Below are positions 17,768-26,973 of a stretch of 64,000 nt of DNA, piece after piece. Numbering within the stretch: position 1 is the first letter of the stretch; every line of letters begins with the position of its first letter. Origin of the DNA: Bacteroidota bacterium (GTDB lineage Bacteria > Bacteroidota > Bacteroidia > Chitinophagales > LD1); contig JAFDYN010000020.1 in NCBI GenBank assembly GCA_018267385.1, forward strand, positions 96,429 through 160,428, written 5' to 3'. Under the pieces are notes generated by a model that saw only the letters and a list, made by a program, of their open reading frames with translations, made no database searches and had not been told where the DNA came from. A program made the translations under genes and the position numbers.

Positions 17768-19417
17768 TTAGATTTTACTTTCTACTATTCCGACTATTTC
17801 TTTTTCCAGGTTCATCGCTTTGTCCAGAAGTTCCTTGCCCGCCTTGATCCTGTCCTCTGCATATGCTTTATCATAGAGGCCGGCAGCATTGATCTTCACA
17901 TTCAGGTAGGCGCCATATACAGCAGTGCGTGCGCAGAGGGCTCCCACGCCTGCGTCAGATGCAGAGTTCGGATTGCCTGTCTCAGCCATGGCTTTGATCA
18001 TGGCCATAGAGTCATAGCTGAGCTGCATCACCCGGTAGGGCACCTCTATAGCATATCGGGTGGCATCCTGTATGGCTTTTTTGCGGCTCTTCTTTTCTTC
18101 ATCCGTTGCCTTCGGCAAACCAAAGGCATCCATGATCTTATTGAAGGCTCTGGTGTCTTCATCTACCAGCGCGAGAAGTTTGTCCTTGTATGATTGGCCT
18201 TTCTCTGCCCAGTCAGAAAACTCCTGCCACCGGTCATCCCAGCCTTTCTTGTGAGAGGAGAGATTGGCCACCATGGTGCCGAGTGAGATGCCCAGCGCGC
18301 CTACATAGGCAGAGATAGAACCACCACCCGGAGCCGGGGATTCACTGGCAGTCTCATCAGCAAAGGCATTCAGCTTCATATTAATGAGCGGTGATGTGCT
18401 GTGGTCGGCGAGCATATATTCTATGATACGTTTCTGAGGGTCAAAGGGGCCCAGCTCGTCGAGGCTCATGGATTTGATAGCGATCTTGATCAGCTCCGAC
18501 TCGGATACACCTATAGAACGCTGCTGCTTCAGCAGGAAGTAGCGGCCTGCGTCAAGCATGGACTGCAGCGGGATAAGGCCGATCAGCTCAGAGCCGGTCA
18601 CGCGCATACCACGGTGGTAGGCGCTCTTCACACATTCATCAAATGCAATGTGGATCGGGGTCACGTCTATGTCTACAAGGTTCATGGAGACTTGTGCTAC
18701 ACCGTACTCCTGTATGAACCAGCCGATGCCCTTCACCGACTTGCAGGCGCCGGGTTGTACTACTTCTTCGCCCTTTTCGTTTTTGACCTTTCTGCCTTGC
18801 TCACGCACGTCAAAGGCCACAGAGTTAGCGCGGCGGGTGGAGGTAGTATTGAGGTTGACGTTATATGCTATCAGGATCTTGCGGGCTCCGATAGCTATAT
18901 TGCCGCTACGTACATTCCACTCGGCGGGGCCGAAGTCGGGTTTCCACTCAGCCGTCTTGATCTTGTCTTTGATACCCTCGTACTCTCCGGCTCGGACGCT
19001 GGCCAGGTTCTTTCTGTGTGGCGCCGACGCGGCAAATTCATAGAGGTAGACAGGGATGCCGAGTTTGCTACCTACGCGCTCGCCGAGCTTCTTTGCGCAA
19101 GCGATGCAGTCCTCCATTGTCGCATTAGCTATGGGGATGAAAGGGCACACATCTGTAGCGCCAAAGCGCGGATGCTCTCCTTTATGCTTGCTCATGTCTA
19201 TGAGTTCGGCGGCCTTGGCTATACCACGGTAGGCTGCTTCGACCACAGACTCTTCATCTCCTACAAATGTCACTACTGTACGGTTGGTTGCCTTGCCCGG
19301 ATCTACGTTCAGCAGTTTCACTCCATCTACAGACTCGATCGCATCAGTGATCTGGCGGATCACATTCATGTCATTGCCCTCGCTGAAATTGGGCACACAT
19401 TCTATTACTTTCTTCAT
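17768..19417 (-). CDS. ftcD: Bifunctional glutamate formimidoyltransferase / formiminotetrahydrofolate cyclodeaminase
   Basis: 549 residues from ATG 19417, which gives the canonical start MKKVIECVPNFSEG; a TTG 8 codons upstream is open but not needed. The formiminotransferase domain spans about 1-325 (HPRFGATDVCPFIP, VNLNTTS). The cyclodeaminase domain covers about 345-549, with SPAPGGGSISA and an acidic helical end. Transfers the formimino group from histidine breakdown to tetrahydrofolate and deaminates it to methenyl-THF. The other hut genes are not in this window. Second gene of the TPR-ftcD-PPC-M28 operon. Confidence 0.93.
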   Translation of the reverse strand: MKKVIECVPNFSEGNDMNVIRQITDAIESVDGVKLLNVDPGKATNRTVVTFVGDEESVVEAAYRGIAKAAELIDMSKHKGEHPRFGATDVCPFIPIANATMEDCIACAKKLGERVGSKLGIPVYLYEFAASAPHRKNLASVRAGEYEGIKDKIKTAEWKPDFGPAEWNVRSGNIAIGARKILIAYNVNLNTTSTRRANSVAFDVREQGRKVKNEKGEEVVQPGACKSVKGIGWFIQEYGVAQVSMNLVDIDVTPIHIAFDECVKSAYHRGMRVTGSELIGLIPLQSMLDAGRYFLLKQQRSIGVSESELIKIAIKSMSLDELGPFDPQKRIIEYMLADHSTSPLINMKLNAFADETASESPAPGGGSISAYVGALGISLGTMVANLSSHKKGWDDRWQEFSDWAEKGQSYKDKLLALVDEDTRAFNKIMDAFGLPKATDEEKKSRKKAIQDATRYAIEVPYRVMQLSYDSMAMIKAMAETGNPNSASDAGVGALCARTAVYGAYLNVKINAAGLYDKAYAEDRIKAGKELLDKAMNLEKEIVGIVESKI

Positions 19418-19437
19418 TCTTTGTGTCGCATTTATGA

Positions 19438-20514
19438 TCAATACTGCTCGCGATAGAAACGATGGTCATCCGTTACATTTAACTTGTGTACCGGATACCA
19501 CTTGATAAAATTAGTGATCTCTTCTTTATGTGCTGATGCCCATTCTGCAAATGCCTTCTCATCACCATGCATGAGTAGCCAGTGATTGTAGGCTGAGAGA
19601 TATCCCTGGGTCAGCAGATCTTTCTGATAGTCAAAGAGTATATTGGGATAGTCTTTGTTCTTTTTTTGCTCGTAAAAGGTATTGATAAAATTCCTGCGGA
19701 TCGTGTCTAGGCTATTGAGGGTGATGCTGTGGGTACCTACTACTGCCAGCGTCAATGGGAGCTCATAGCCGAAATTGCCAAATGGCAGCTTATGCTTTTT
19801 GATCTGCTCCGGTGTCAGCATGGCATTATTACAGAAACTGATAGACATAGATGTATCTGTAGGATAGGTGATCTCACTTTTGTAGGTATCGTATAGCAGC
19901 TTGCTGATCTCTGCGGTACGTTTGGACTCACTCTCCAGATTGATAAAGATCTCGCCATAGATCATACCCCATACCTCCTGGTCCGATGAGCAATAGATCC
20001 TCGTGGCCCAGTAGTAATTTGAGGCATGCTGCGGATCTATCTGTATACCTTTTTCAAAATAGTTGAGCGCTTTATTGTAGTTCTTTTGATTGATATAGAC
20101 CAGGCCCAGCTCGGTGTAGAGCTTGCCGGATTTAGGAAATTTAGCCAGCCCTTGCTTGTAGACGGTCACGGCTCCCGTACTATCGCCCTGCATATCATAG
20201 GTATTGCCGAGCAATTGGTAGTAGCGGTCATTCGCCGTTTTGCTGCTTATGATGTTTCGCAGCAATTGTTGCGCCTCTTTATAATCTTTATTCAGATAGT
20301 GGGCATAGGCTATCTCATAGGTGTAGTCAGTATTATCTTTGTCCAGCTGCTGGGCCTCCTCCAGTATCTTGATGGCACCTGCTATATCCCCGTCGCGTTC
20401 CTTTGCTATGGCCTGACGGGCCATGGTCAGCGCTTTATCCTTGTCACTCTGCGCTGCTGCAGATAGGGCTATGAGCATCATGATACTTAATACATACGCG
20501 TTAATAGTTTTCAT
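19438..20514 (-). CDS. Exported tetratricopeptide (TPR) protein
   Basis: 358 residues with a signal peptide (ends SAAAQ). Several TPR helical pairs lie at about 25-185, with repeats of the form A...A...GD...A......A......P, including DYKEAQQLLRNI and NYNKALNYFEKG. The C-terminal ~170 residues (from SESKRTAEI) are not repeat-like and contain a polar domain I do not recognise. First gene of the ftcD operon. Probably periplasmic scaffold or sensor; nothing more specific can be supported. Confidence 0.8.
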   Translation of the reverse strand: MKTINAYVLSIMMLIALSAAAQSDKDKALTMARQAIAKERDGDIAGAIKILEEAQQLDKDNTDYTYEIAYAHYLNKDYKEAQQLLRNIISSKTANDRYYQLLGNTYDMQGDSTGAVTVYKQGLAKFPKSGKLYTELGLVYINQKNYNKALNYFEKGIQIDPQHASNYYWATRIYCSSDQEVWGMIYGEIFINLESESKRTAEISKLLYDTYKSEITYPTDTSMSISFCNNAMLTPEQIKKHKLPFGNFGYELPLTLAVVGTHSITLNSLDTIRRNFINTFYEQKKNKDYPNILFDYQKDLLTQGYLSAYNHWLLMHGDEKAFAEWASAHKEEITNFIKWYPVHKLNVTDDHRFYREQY

Positions 20515-20575
20515 TTGAGTTTAGACTTTTTTGTTTGTTATTTACTCATCTTAAATAGTGAAGCAATTTATAACA

Positions 20576-21343
20576 ATGGATGAGAAACTGAAAGCCTTTG
20601 GCAGGATACTGCAGATCATGACTGAGCTCCGTGAGCAGTGCCCATGGGATAGGAAGCAGACGCTGGAGACGCTGAGGCCCCTGACCATAGAGGAGACCTA
20701 TGAGCTATCAGATGCTATCATCAAAAAAGACCTGACGCTGCTGAAGGAGGAACTGGGCGACCTGCTGCTCCATATCGTTTTCTATGCAAAGATAGGTGAG
20801 GAGCAGGGGGCTTTTGATATGGCTACGGTGATCAATGACCTGTGCGAGAAGCTGATCCGCCGCCACCCGCATATCTACGGTGATGTGAAAGTGAATAACG
20901 AGGAAGACGTAAAGCAGAACTGGGAGAAGATCAAGATGAAAGAGGGACGCAAGTCTGTGATGGGCGGAGTACCCGAGTCCCTGCCGGCACTGATCAAGGC
21001 CTGGCGGATACAGGACAAGGCGCGGCAGGTGGGCTTTGAGTGGGATAATATAGAGGACGTCTGGAAGAAAGTAGAAGAGGAGACGCAGGAGCTGCATGAG
21101 GTGGTCAAAGACGGTAATGCAGACAAGATAGAGGACGAGTTTGGCGACCTGATGTTTGCGCTGGTGAACTACTCCCGCTTTCTGAATGTGGACCCGGAGA
21201 CGGCGCTGGAGCGGACCAATCAGAAGTTCCTAAAGCGCTTCCGATATATAGAAGAGGTGGCCACGGGGCAGGGCAAGGCGCTGACGGATATGACGCTGGG
21301 AGAGATGGATGCGATCTGGAATGAGGCGAAGGGTAAGGTTTGA
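20576..21343 (+). CDS. mazG: Nucleoside triphosphate pyrophosphohydrolase MazG
   Basis: 255 residues from ATG 20576 (MDEKLKAFGRIL); a GTG at 20558 would add six residues. Two MazG domains are visible. The first has CPWDRKQT, the metal-binding EETYE and KEELGDLLLH. The second has EEETQEL and EDEFGDLMFALVN, which are the EExxE and ExxD motifs of the all-alpha NTP-PPase fold. Length and two-domain organisation match E. coli MazG. Hydrolyses (d)NTPs, including non-canonical ones, to monophosphates. Single-gene unit, divergent from the TPR operon. Confidence 0.93.
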   Translation: MDEKLKAFGRILQIMTELREQCPWDRKQTLETLRPLTIEETYELSDAIIKKDLTLLKEELGDLLLHIVFYAKIGEEQGAFDMATVINDLCEKLIRRHPHIYGDVKVNNEEDVKQNWEKIKMKEGRKSVMGGVPESLPALIKAWRIQDKARQVGFEWDNIEDVWKKVEEETQELHEVVKDGNADKIEDEFGDLMFALVNYSRFLNVDPETALERTNQKFLKRFRYIEEVATGQGKALTDMTLGEMDAIWNEAKGKV

Positions 21344-21541
21344 GGTGCCTGGGTGACAGTACGCTAGTGGCTGGGAAACTCGCGTGAGAGGTTGTTTTGA
21401 ACCGGATGAGTGTTGTTATATATCTGGATATCAGCTTTGTGTGATAATTTGAGGTTGGGTTTAATGTCGTTATTGAAAGCCTCCCTACTTTAGGATATTC
21501 CTGATGTCCATCATCTTTTTAGACTTTTTCTCATGGAGGCA

Positions 21542-21571
21542 TTGCCTTTTTGGATGGATTTTCTATATTTG
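21542..21571 (+). promoter_or_regulatory. Bacteroidota-type promoter for rpsP
   Basis: TTG at 21542-21544, a 19-base spacer, and TATATTTG at 21564-21571, an exact match to TAnnTTTG. The predicted leader to the rpsP ATG is about 53 bases. The rest of the gap 21344-21541 shows only a remnant of the intergenic repeat type (AAGCCTCCCTACTTTAGG). Confidence 0.7.
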
Positions 21572-21627
21572 CGCTCCCATTTTTTAGTAATCATTAAATC
21601 ATCCAAACCTTAAATTAATTTTAAGAC

Positions 21628-22173
21628 ATGGCAACAAAGATCAGACTCCAAAGACACGGCCGCGGCAAGCGCCCTTTTTACCACATCGTAGTGACTGACT
21701 CGCGCGCTCGTCGTGATGGCAAGTACATAGAGAGGATCGGTGAGTACAATCCACTGACATCTCCGGCTACGATCAATGTAGATGTAGACAAAGCAGTAGA
21801 CTGGCTGACAAAGGGTGCAGAACCTACAGACACAGTACACGCTATCCTGAAATATAAGGGTGCTATGTACAAGAAGCACCTCCTGCGCGGTGTAGCGAAG
21901 GGTGCCCTGACTGCTGAGGCAGTAGAGGCAAAGTTTAACGAGTGGGTATCTGCTCATCAGAACTCTGTACTGGATCACAAGAAGAAACTCCACCTCTCTA
22001 AGGAAGACCGTCTGGCTAAGATGATGGCTGAAGAGACCAAGAAGAAGAACGAGCGCGAAGCCAAGCGCCAGGCTGCCCTGACGGCAGCAGAGGCTACTGA
22101 GGCTCCGGCTGAAGAAGCACCAGCTACAGAGGAAGCGCCAGCAGCAGAGGGTGAAGCTCCTGCGGCAGAATAA
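21628..22173 (+). CDS. rpsP: 30S ribosomal protein S16 with acidic C-terminal extension
   Basis: 181 residues. The first ~85 form a canonical S16 (IRLQRHGRGKRPFYHIVV, DGKYIERIGEYNP, VDWLTKGAEPTDTV). The remaining ~95 are an added tail: a basic helical stretch (KKKLHLSKEDRLAKMMAEE) followed by a low-complexity Ala/Glu/Pro segment ending EGEAPAAE. Such tails occur in Bacteroidota S16, while E. coli S16 is 82 residues. Binds 16S rRNA in the 30S body. Transcribed with rimM, 9 bases downstream. Confidence 0.95.
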   Translation: MATKIRLQRHGRGKRPFYHIVVTDSRARRDGKYIERIGEYNPLTSPATINVDVDKAVDWLTKGAEPTDTVHAILKYKGAMYKKHLLRGVAKGALTAEAVEAKFNEWVSAHQNSVLDHKKKLHLSKEDRLAKMMAEETKKKNEREAKRQAALTAAEATEAPAEEAPATEEAPAAEGEAPAAE

Positions 22174-22182
22174 TCAAGACAA

Positions 22183-22689
22183 ATGGCTGATCATATATCA
22201 GTAGGAATACTCAGAAAGCCCCACGGACTCAGTGGGGCTTTTAATTTTACCCTGACCCGGGAGCTGAAGTCGCTGAAGAAGCATCCTGCTCATTTCTTTA
22301 TAGAGGGCAAGGGCGGCTTGATCCCTTATTTCATAGCCTCCCTTGAGCTAAAAGATATGTTCACCGGTCTGCTCACACTGGAAGAAGTAGATAGTATAGA
22401 GAAAGCCAAACAACTGACTGGCAGTGAGCTGTACCTCGATGAAAAGAGCGTGGCCAGTTTCTTTAAGAAAGACACTGACGATTACGGCTTCCTGATCGGC
22501 TACACAGCCTGGGATGGCGAGCGGGAGCTGGGCACTGTAACAGCTATAGAAGAGATGCCCGGCCAAGTGCTGGCCGTGATAGAGGTAGCAGGAGAGGAGG
22601 TGATGGTGCCGCTGGTAGATGACCTGGTAGTGGAGATAGACAAGCGTAAGAAGAAGATCATTTTTGAGCTGCCTGAAGGCCTGGTCTGA
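22183..22689 (+). CDS. rimM: Ribosome maturation factor RimM
   Basis: 168 residues. The N-terminal RimM barrel has VGILRKPHGLSGAF and GLLTLEEVDSIEKAKQLTGSELY. The C-terminal PRC-barrel contains YGFLIGYTAWD, MPGQVLAVIE and VPLVDDLVVEID, as expected for the family. Assists 30S assembly and binds S19. It follows rpsP as in most bacteria, but trmD and rplS, the usual next genes, are absent and a convergent phosphatase gene follows. A terminator-shaped hairpin lies within its first codons. Confidence 0.93.
   Translation: MADHISVGILRKPHGLSGAFNFTLTRELKSLKKHPAHFFIEGKGGLIPYFIASLELKDMFTGLLTLEEVDSIEKAKQLTGSELYLDEKSVASFFKKDTDDYGFLIGYTAWDGERELGTVTAIEEMPGQVLAVIEVAGEEVMVPLVDDLVVEIDKRKKKIIFELPEGLV
22215..22242 (+). 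terminator. Terminator-shaped hairpin inside the start of rimM
   Basis: AAAGCCCCAC (22215-22224) and GTGGGGCTTT (22232-22241) form a 10-bp perfect stem with a 7-base loop. The right arm ends in four T (22239-22242), then AATTTT. It covers codons 11-20 of rimM (around KPHGLSG). It could attenuate transcription between rpsP and rimM, or be a coincidence of conserved codons. Confidence 0.45.
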
Positions 22690-22735
22690 CGATATCCTTT
22701 TGGCAGGTTATGAGTTGACTACCTGTCAGCGCTCA

Positions 22736-24073
22736 TTACTTCTGATCCTGCGGGAGGTTTTCTTTGCTCGTACCCATCTGCAGCTCCTGCTGGCGGATCA
22801 TGTAGTCCCAGTTTTTGTGGCCATCCATATTGTACTCTTCTATCGTACAGATACGATTGCCGGGCTGGCCGGTGATCTTGACCCTGCCGTAGTTTTTATG
22901 GAACAAAACAGTGCCTGCCACCCGGTACCGATTGTGGCTGGAGTAGTTGCGCGGGTCCATAGGGCTGGTGAGCGGCGAGCAGGTGAAGTCATAAAAGGGG
23001 TACCCCTTCCAGACGTGGCGGCTCATCTCACTATAGTGCATATCGCCACTGAGAAATACGACTCCTTTGATATTGTTGGTAGCGATAAAGTCAAGTAGAG
23101 CATCCCGCTCCCTGGCATACATGGCGTAGCACTCACCATGGTTGTCCTCATTCAGCACCTGCGAGCCGACGCAGATAAACTTGAAAGAAGCATCGCTGTG
23201 CAATAGTTTGCGCTTCAGCCAGGCGGACTGCTCCGGACCAAAGAAGGAGCCCGTATCACAGGCCTGATCACGCCACCAGCGGTCATCTGTCATAAAGAAC
23301 TCGGCATCGTAATACTTATAATTGAAGTAAGTCTGATGCACACTGTCTTCGTATGGGTTGACCCAGAAGCCGCGGAAAAGGACCAGTGAAGTGTCTTTCA
23401 GCGGGAAATTGCGATCTGCATCATTAGGACCATAATCATGATCGTCCCAGATGGTATACTGCGGCATAGATGCCAGGAAGTTATTTAGAAGAGGGTATTT
23501 GATACGGGTCTTGAGATTGCAGGCATACATCTTTTCATAGCTAGAGTGCTCCTTGCCCATGTAGTAAATATTGTCTCCCAGCCAGATCATAAAGTCAGCC
23601 TTGGTCCTGGTCATACTGTGAAAGATGCGGACCGAGGCTCCGGGCAGTACTGCCTTCATGATGCCGAGGCTCAGGTAGGCGCAGGATCCTACCAGAAAGT
23701 CTATGTCTTTTGTAGTGTCACCGATCGTAGTGAAGGAGCAGTCGGGGATACGAAGCGGTGTGCGCAGGCCCTCGGTAGTGACGATATAGGTATGGCCAGC
23801 CTCCAGATTCTGAAAGTCGAGTGACAGGGCGGTATCGCCTTTGCTATCGGCTAGTTTAAACTGCTTGAAAGGGAGTGACTTGCTTTTATTGGACGTGTCT
23901 GCCAGCGTCACACTGAAGCTGCCGGAACCCTTGTACGCCAGCCAGATCTTGGCTGAAGTTTTAGTCACTGAGCCTGCAAACGGACCGGCGAGTATCTTGA
24001 CAGTAGTGGTGTCCTGCGCCTGGGCGGAGCCGGAAAACCATAGCAAAAGCAATGCACAGAGGCAGTATTTCAT
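22736..24073 (-). CDS. PhoD-like alkaline phosphatase, secreted
   Basis: 445 residues, signal peptide about 1-19 (GSAQAQ). A short beta-rich N-terminal domain (about 25-115) precedes the PhoD metallophosphatase domain. Visible metal-site motifs are GSCAYLS, MIWLGDNIYYMG, YTIWDDHDYGPNDAD and VVFLSGDMHYSEM, matching the Fe/Ca site of PhoD enzymes. There is no T9SS sorting domain and no Tat double arginine in the signal peptide, unlike classical PhoD. Likely a periplasmic or released phosphomonoesterase or phosphodiesterase. Converges with rimM and lies 114 bases downstream of a second PhoD-like gene. Confidence 0.85.
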   Translation of the reverse strand: MKYCLCALLLLWFSGSAQAQDTTTVKILAGPFAGSVTKTSAKIWLAYKGSGSFSVTLADTSNKSKSLPFKQFKLADSKGDTALSLDFQNLEAGHTYIVTTEGLRTPLRIPDCSFTTIGDTTKDIDFLVGSCAYLSLGIMKAVLPGASVRIFHSMTRTKADFMIWLGDNIYYMGKEHSSYEKMYACNLKTRIKYPLLNNFLASMPQYTIWDDHDYGPNDADRNFPLKDTSLVLFRGFWVNPYEDSVHQTYFNYKYYDAEFFMTDDRWWRDQACDTGSFFGPEQSAWLKRKLLHSDASFKFICVGSQVLNEDNHGECYAMYARERDALLDFIATNNIKGVVFLSGDMHYSEMSRHVWKGYPFYDFTCSPLTSPMDPRNYSSHNRYRVAGTVLFHKNYGRVKITGQPGNRICTIEEYNMDGHKNWDYMIRQQELQMGTSKENLPQDQK

Positions 24074-24187
24074 GGCGAGGACAGCGGTGAGTGGAAATGA
24101 AAGGCAATAATATTGACTTATTGCGACTTAATGTTTACCAGTTTGTTGATTTAAGTTAGCTACTGTAATATTTCGGCGAAAGGATGC

Positions 24188-25834
24188 TTATGTCAGATCA
24201 CCATTAGTTTTGATCTTCTTTTTATGTAAAAGGGTTCGGGCCATCGCTTTGATAAAGCGGATGCCGGGTGTCGGCTTTTTAGCAAAAGAGATGCGCTCTA
24301 CACGTTTTAGATAGAGCGGTTTGCGCTGCTTCTTTTCCTTAGTGATAGTGCTGGAGTGAGGGATGTCCAGTGCGCATATCACATGGTCATCTTCATCTAC
24401 GAAGCTCATCCTGACCGATTCGCGCCCATTGATATCGATCTGGCCAAAGGCATTTTTGTAGTTCTTATTGTGTATGCCGTTGCCCCCACCGTTCCAGAGG
24501 TACTTTTTAATATTCGGGTAGCCGGATATGACACCTATTAGGTTCATATAGTGGGCCAGCACGGTACCCGTCACAGACAGGCCACTGGCATTGATCTCAG
24601 GCAGGCCAGCATTGCGGCCATCGTCCATTACGTTGTGATGTGTATCCCCACTGATCACCAGGACATCCTTGATGTTATTATCCCTGATAAAACCCAGCAG
24701 GTCCTCCTGACTGGCGGGGTAGCCTGCCCAGTAGCATGACCATGAGGAGGCCAGCCGGAAGCCCGTGCCCTGGTCTGCCAGCTCGAGGTCCTGATAGTGG
24801 ATGCCGAGGTTGATCAGGTGCCTTGCATTCTTATTGAATGGCACACCCATCACGATAAACTTCCAGTCTGCGGTAGAGGTTTTGAGGCCATTTTTGAGCC
24901 ACTGCATCTGTGCATCGCTGATGATCTTGTGCTGCGGGCCTGGGGCAAAGGTCCAGTGATTGGCAGTCGAGTCATAGTGAAAGCCGCGTACATTCAGCTC
25001 CGCATCCTGGCGCGTATCCAGCACAAAGAATTCAGCATTGCCCATGCGGAAGCTATGGTAGATGCCGTGGCTGGTATCTGCCAGCGGGTAGCCCGGGTAG
25101 TAGTGCATGTAGCCCTGTATCACATTGCTGCGCCATTTGCACAGGTCCGAGTCTATGTCAAAGTAGTTGACGATACCCTTTGCCGAGTCCTCGCGATACC
25201 GGGCGGCGCGCAGGTGCTCATGGATGCCCATGCCCGTGCCGTCATGATTGTCTGCTACATAGTCTATGAGCGTGTAGGGCAGCATCTCTTTCATAGACTT
25301 CTCGGTGTAGCGCTTCTCATAGCCTTTGAAAATAAACTCCTCTGTGGTGGGATAGCCCGGCACCATATAGTCAGGGTAGGTCCAGTCACCTGTATGGATG
25401 AATACATCTGGTTTGTGCCGTGCCATGACATCGTAGGCTTTCATATCGTCGGTCTCCTGGCAGGAGCCCGTAGTAATGGTGTAGTGGCGGCGCGTACCTT
25501 CTGCCGGCCAGGTAGTGAAAGAACCCTGCCGGGTATCGGGCCTGCCATCTATCACGACACGATAGTAATAGCGCGTATCCGGTGTGAGGCCGTGCACATC
25601 TACCAGCCCCCTATTGTGCAGCCTGCTATCAGTGCTGGCGGTGTAGATCTCAGCTCCGCCGAAAGAAGAATCGCGCGCTACCTCCATGCGGAAGGATACC
25701 GGAGCGGCGGTGAAGAATAAAATGCGGACGCTGGTATCTGTGGCACCTCCGAGTACTGGTGCATAGAGTATGTTTTGAGCACTGCCGGCTGTGGCCAGGC
25801 ACAGCAGGAGGATCACGCTGAAAAGATGCTTCAT
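24188..25834 (-). CDS. PhoD-like metallophosphatase, secreted, with basic C-terminal tail
   Basis: 548 residues, signal peptide 1-19 (AGSAQ). A fibronectin-like PhoD_N domain lies at about 22-115 (GLTPDTRYYYRVVIDG). The phosphatase domain follows with GSCQETDD, VFIHTGDWTYPDY, VADNHDGTG, FFVLDTRQD and VISGDTHHNVMDD. The WDDHE motif of typical PhoD is replaced by VADNHDGTG, so the substrate range may differ. The last ~55 residues are strongly basic (KKQRKPLYLKR, HKKKIK). Same direction as the neighbouring PhoD gene, possibly co-transcribed. Confidence 0.8.
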   Translation of the reverse strand: MKHLFSVILLLCLATAGSAQNILYAPVLGGATDTSVRILFFTAAPVSFRMEVARDSSFGGAEIYTASTDSRLHNRGLVDVHGLTPDTRYYYRVVIDGRPDTRQGSFTTWPAEGTRRHYTITTGSCQETDDMKAYDVMARHKPDVFIHTGDWTYPDYMVPGYPTTEEFIFKGYEKRYTEKSMKEMLPYTLIDYVADNHDGTGMGIHEHLRAARYREDSAKGIVNYFDIDSDLCKWRSNVIQGYMHYYPGYPLADTSHGIYHSFRMGNAEFFVLDTRQDAELNVRGFHYDSTANHWTFAPGPQHKIISDAQMQWLKNGLKTSTADWKFIVMGVPFNKNARHLINLGIHYQDLELADQGTGFRLASSWSCYWAGYPASQEDLLGFIRDNNIKDVLVISGDTHHNVMDDGRNAGLPEINASGLSVTGTVLAHYMNLIGVISGYPNIKKYLWNGGGNGIHNKNYKNAFGQIDINGRESVRMSFVDEDDHVICALDIPHSSTITKEKKQRKPLYLKRVERISFAKKPTPGIRFIKAMARTLLHKKKIKTNGDLT

Positions 25835-25917
25835 AAAGGATTTTGAGCAAGGGCTAAAATATCACATAGCATCAAAAAATGTTTGGCTGAATAGACGGAT
25901 TATTTGACATTTGACAG

Positions 25918-26973
25918 ATGAAATGGTGGACACAGGAGGAGGCAGATATCATACGCCGCGAGGCACCCCTGATGGAGCAGTCAGGCGCACTGAGCAGCGA
26001 TGTACTGACTATCATATACCGGCACCGCTTGTTCAAACTATTTATCCCCCCGGGCATGGATGGCGCTATGCAGCCCCTGCCCGATGCTATCAAGGTATTT
26101 GAAGAAGCAGCGAGGCTGGATGGCAGCTTCGGCTGGCTGGTCACGATAGGAGCCGGCGGTGGTTACTTTGCCGGGGTATTTACGCCCGAGATGGCAGCAA
26201 AATTATTCACTCCCGCGGAAGCCGTGGTGGCAGGCAGCGGCTACGTGAGCGGGGAGGCGACGTGTGTGGATGGCGGCTACCGGGTATCGGGCTCGTGGCG
26301 CTACTGCAGCGGGGCCGACCATGCTACTATTTTCACCGCCAACTGCAACATATCAGGAACGGACCAGATACGGTCTTTCATATTTACGCCCGGTCAGGTC
26401 ACTATACAGCACGACTGGGATGCGCATGGACTGAAGGCCACCGGCAGCCATACCATATCTGTGAGTGACGTGTTCGTACCCTGGCAGATGACCTTTGATA
26501 TAGCTAATGGAAGGCGGTCTGATGACGCTGTGATATATCGGTATCCTTTTATTGCATTTGCCGAGGTTTCCTTTGCGGCTGTGTGTGCCGGCATCTGCAG
26601 GCACTATCTGGAGGAGGCAGCTATCCTGACCGAAGGATACAACCGGGCCGATGATACCACCGCTCTGAAACGATACCTCACAGTGACAGAGATGATACGG
26701 CGGCAACAGGAGGCACTCAATGCTGAGATAGCACGCTTCTACCACGCACTGGAGATATCATGGAGACTGATGCTGGATGATGGTATCGTGGCTGATGCGG
26801 TGTATGAGGAGGTAGGCAGCCGCTCCAGGATACTGACCACGGTGGCCCTGACTGCGGCCCAGGCGGTATATCCGTGGCTGGGGCTCGGTGCAGCCATGCA
26901 GCACAGTACTATAAACCGCATCTGGCGCGACCTTCATACGGCCTCACAGCACATCCTTCTGAAGGAGTTTTGA
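25918..26973 (+). CDS. Acyl-CoA-dehydrogenase-like flavoprotein (HpaB/hydroxylase branch)
   Basis: 351 residues. Overall pattern of the short acyl-CoA dehydrogenase-like flavin proteins: an N-terminal helical part (LFIPPGMDG), FEEAARLDGSFGWLVTIGAG, a middle beta domain with YRVSGSWRYCSGADHA and GLKATGSHTI, and a C-terminal helical bundle ending QHSTINRIWRDLHTASQH. The last motif is typical of the Acyl-CoA_dh_2 type used by flavin-dependent monooxygenases and dibenzothiophene desulfurisation-type enzymes. The catalytic glutamate of true acyl-CoA dehydrogenases is not evident. Role unknown; its 3' end overlaps the convergent gene by 30 bases. Confidence 0.8.
   Translation: MKWWTQEEADIIRREAPLMEQSGALSSDVLTIIYRHRLFKLFIPPGMDGAMQPLPDAIKVFEEAARLDGSFGWLVTIGAGGGYFAGVFTPEMAAKLFTPAEAVVAGSGYVSGEATCVDGGYRVSGSWRYCSGADHATIFTANCNISGTDQIRSFIFTPGQVTIQHDWDAHGLKATGSHTISVSDVFVPWQMTFDIANGRRSDDAVIYRYPFIAFAEVSFAAVCAGICRHYLEEAAILTEGYNRADDTTALKRYLTVTEMIRRQQEALNAEIARFYHALEISWRLMLDDGIVADAVYEEVGSRSRILTTVALTAAQAVYPWLGLGAAMQHSTINRIWRDLHTASQHILLKEF

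Noticed and set aside
18401..19456. 351-codon plus-strand frame opposite ftcD
   Set aside because: ftcD is unambiguous. The opposite frame has no family features and is open because of codon third-position bias.
22701..22728. TGGCAGGT/ACCTGTCA hairpin between rimM and the convergent phosphatase gene
   Set aside because: An imperfect 8-bp stem with a 12-base loop and no T-run on either side; too weak to call a terminator.
24797..25720. 307-codon plus-strand frame opposite the second PhoD-like gene
   Set aside because: Shadow frame; the minus-strand gene has a signal peptide and clear metal-site motifs.
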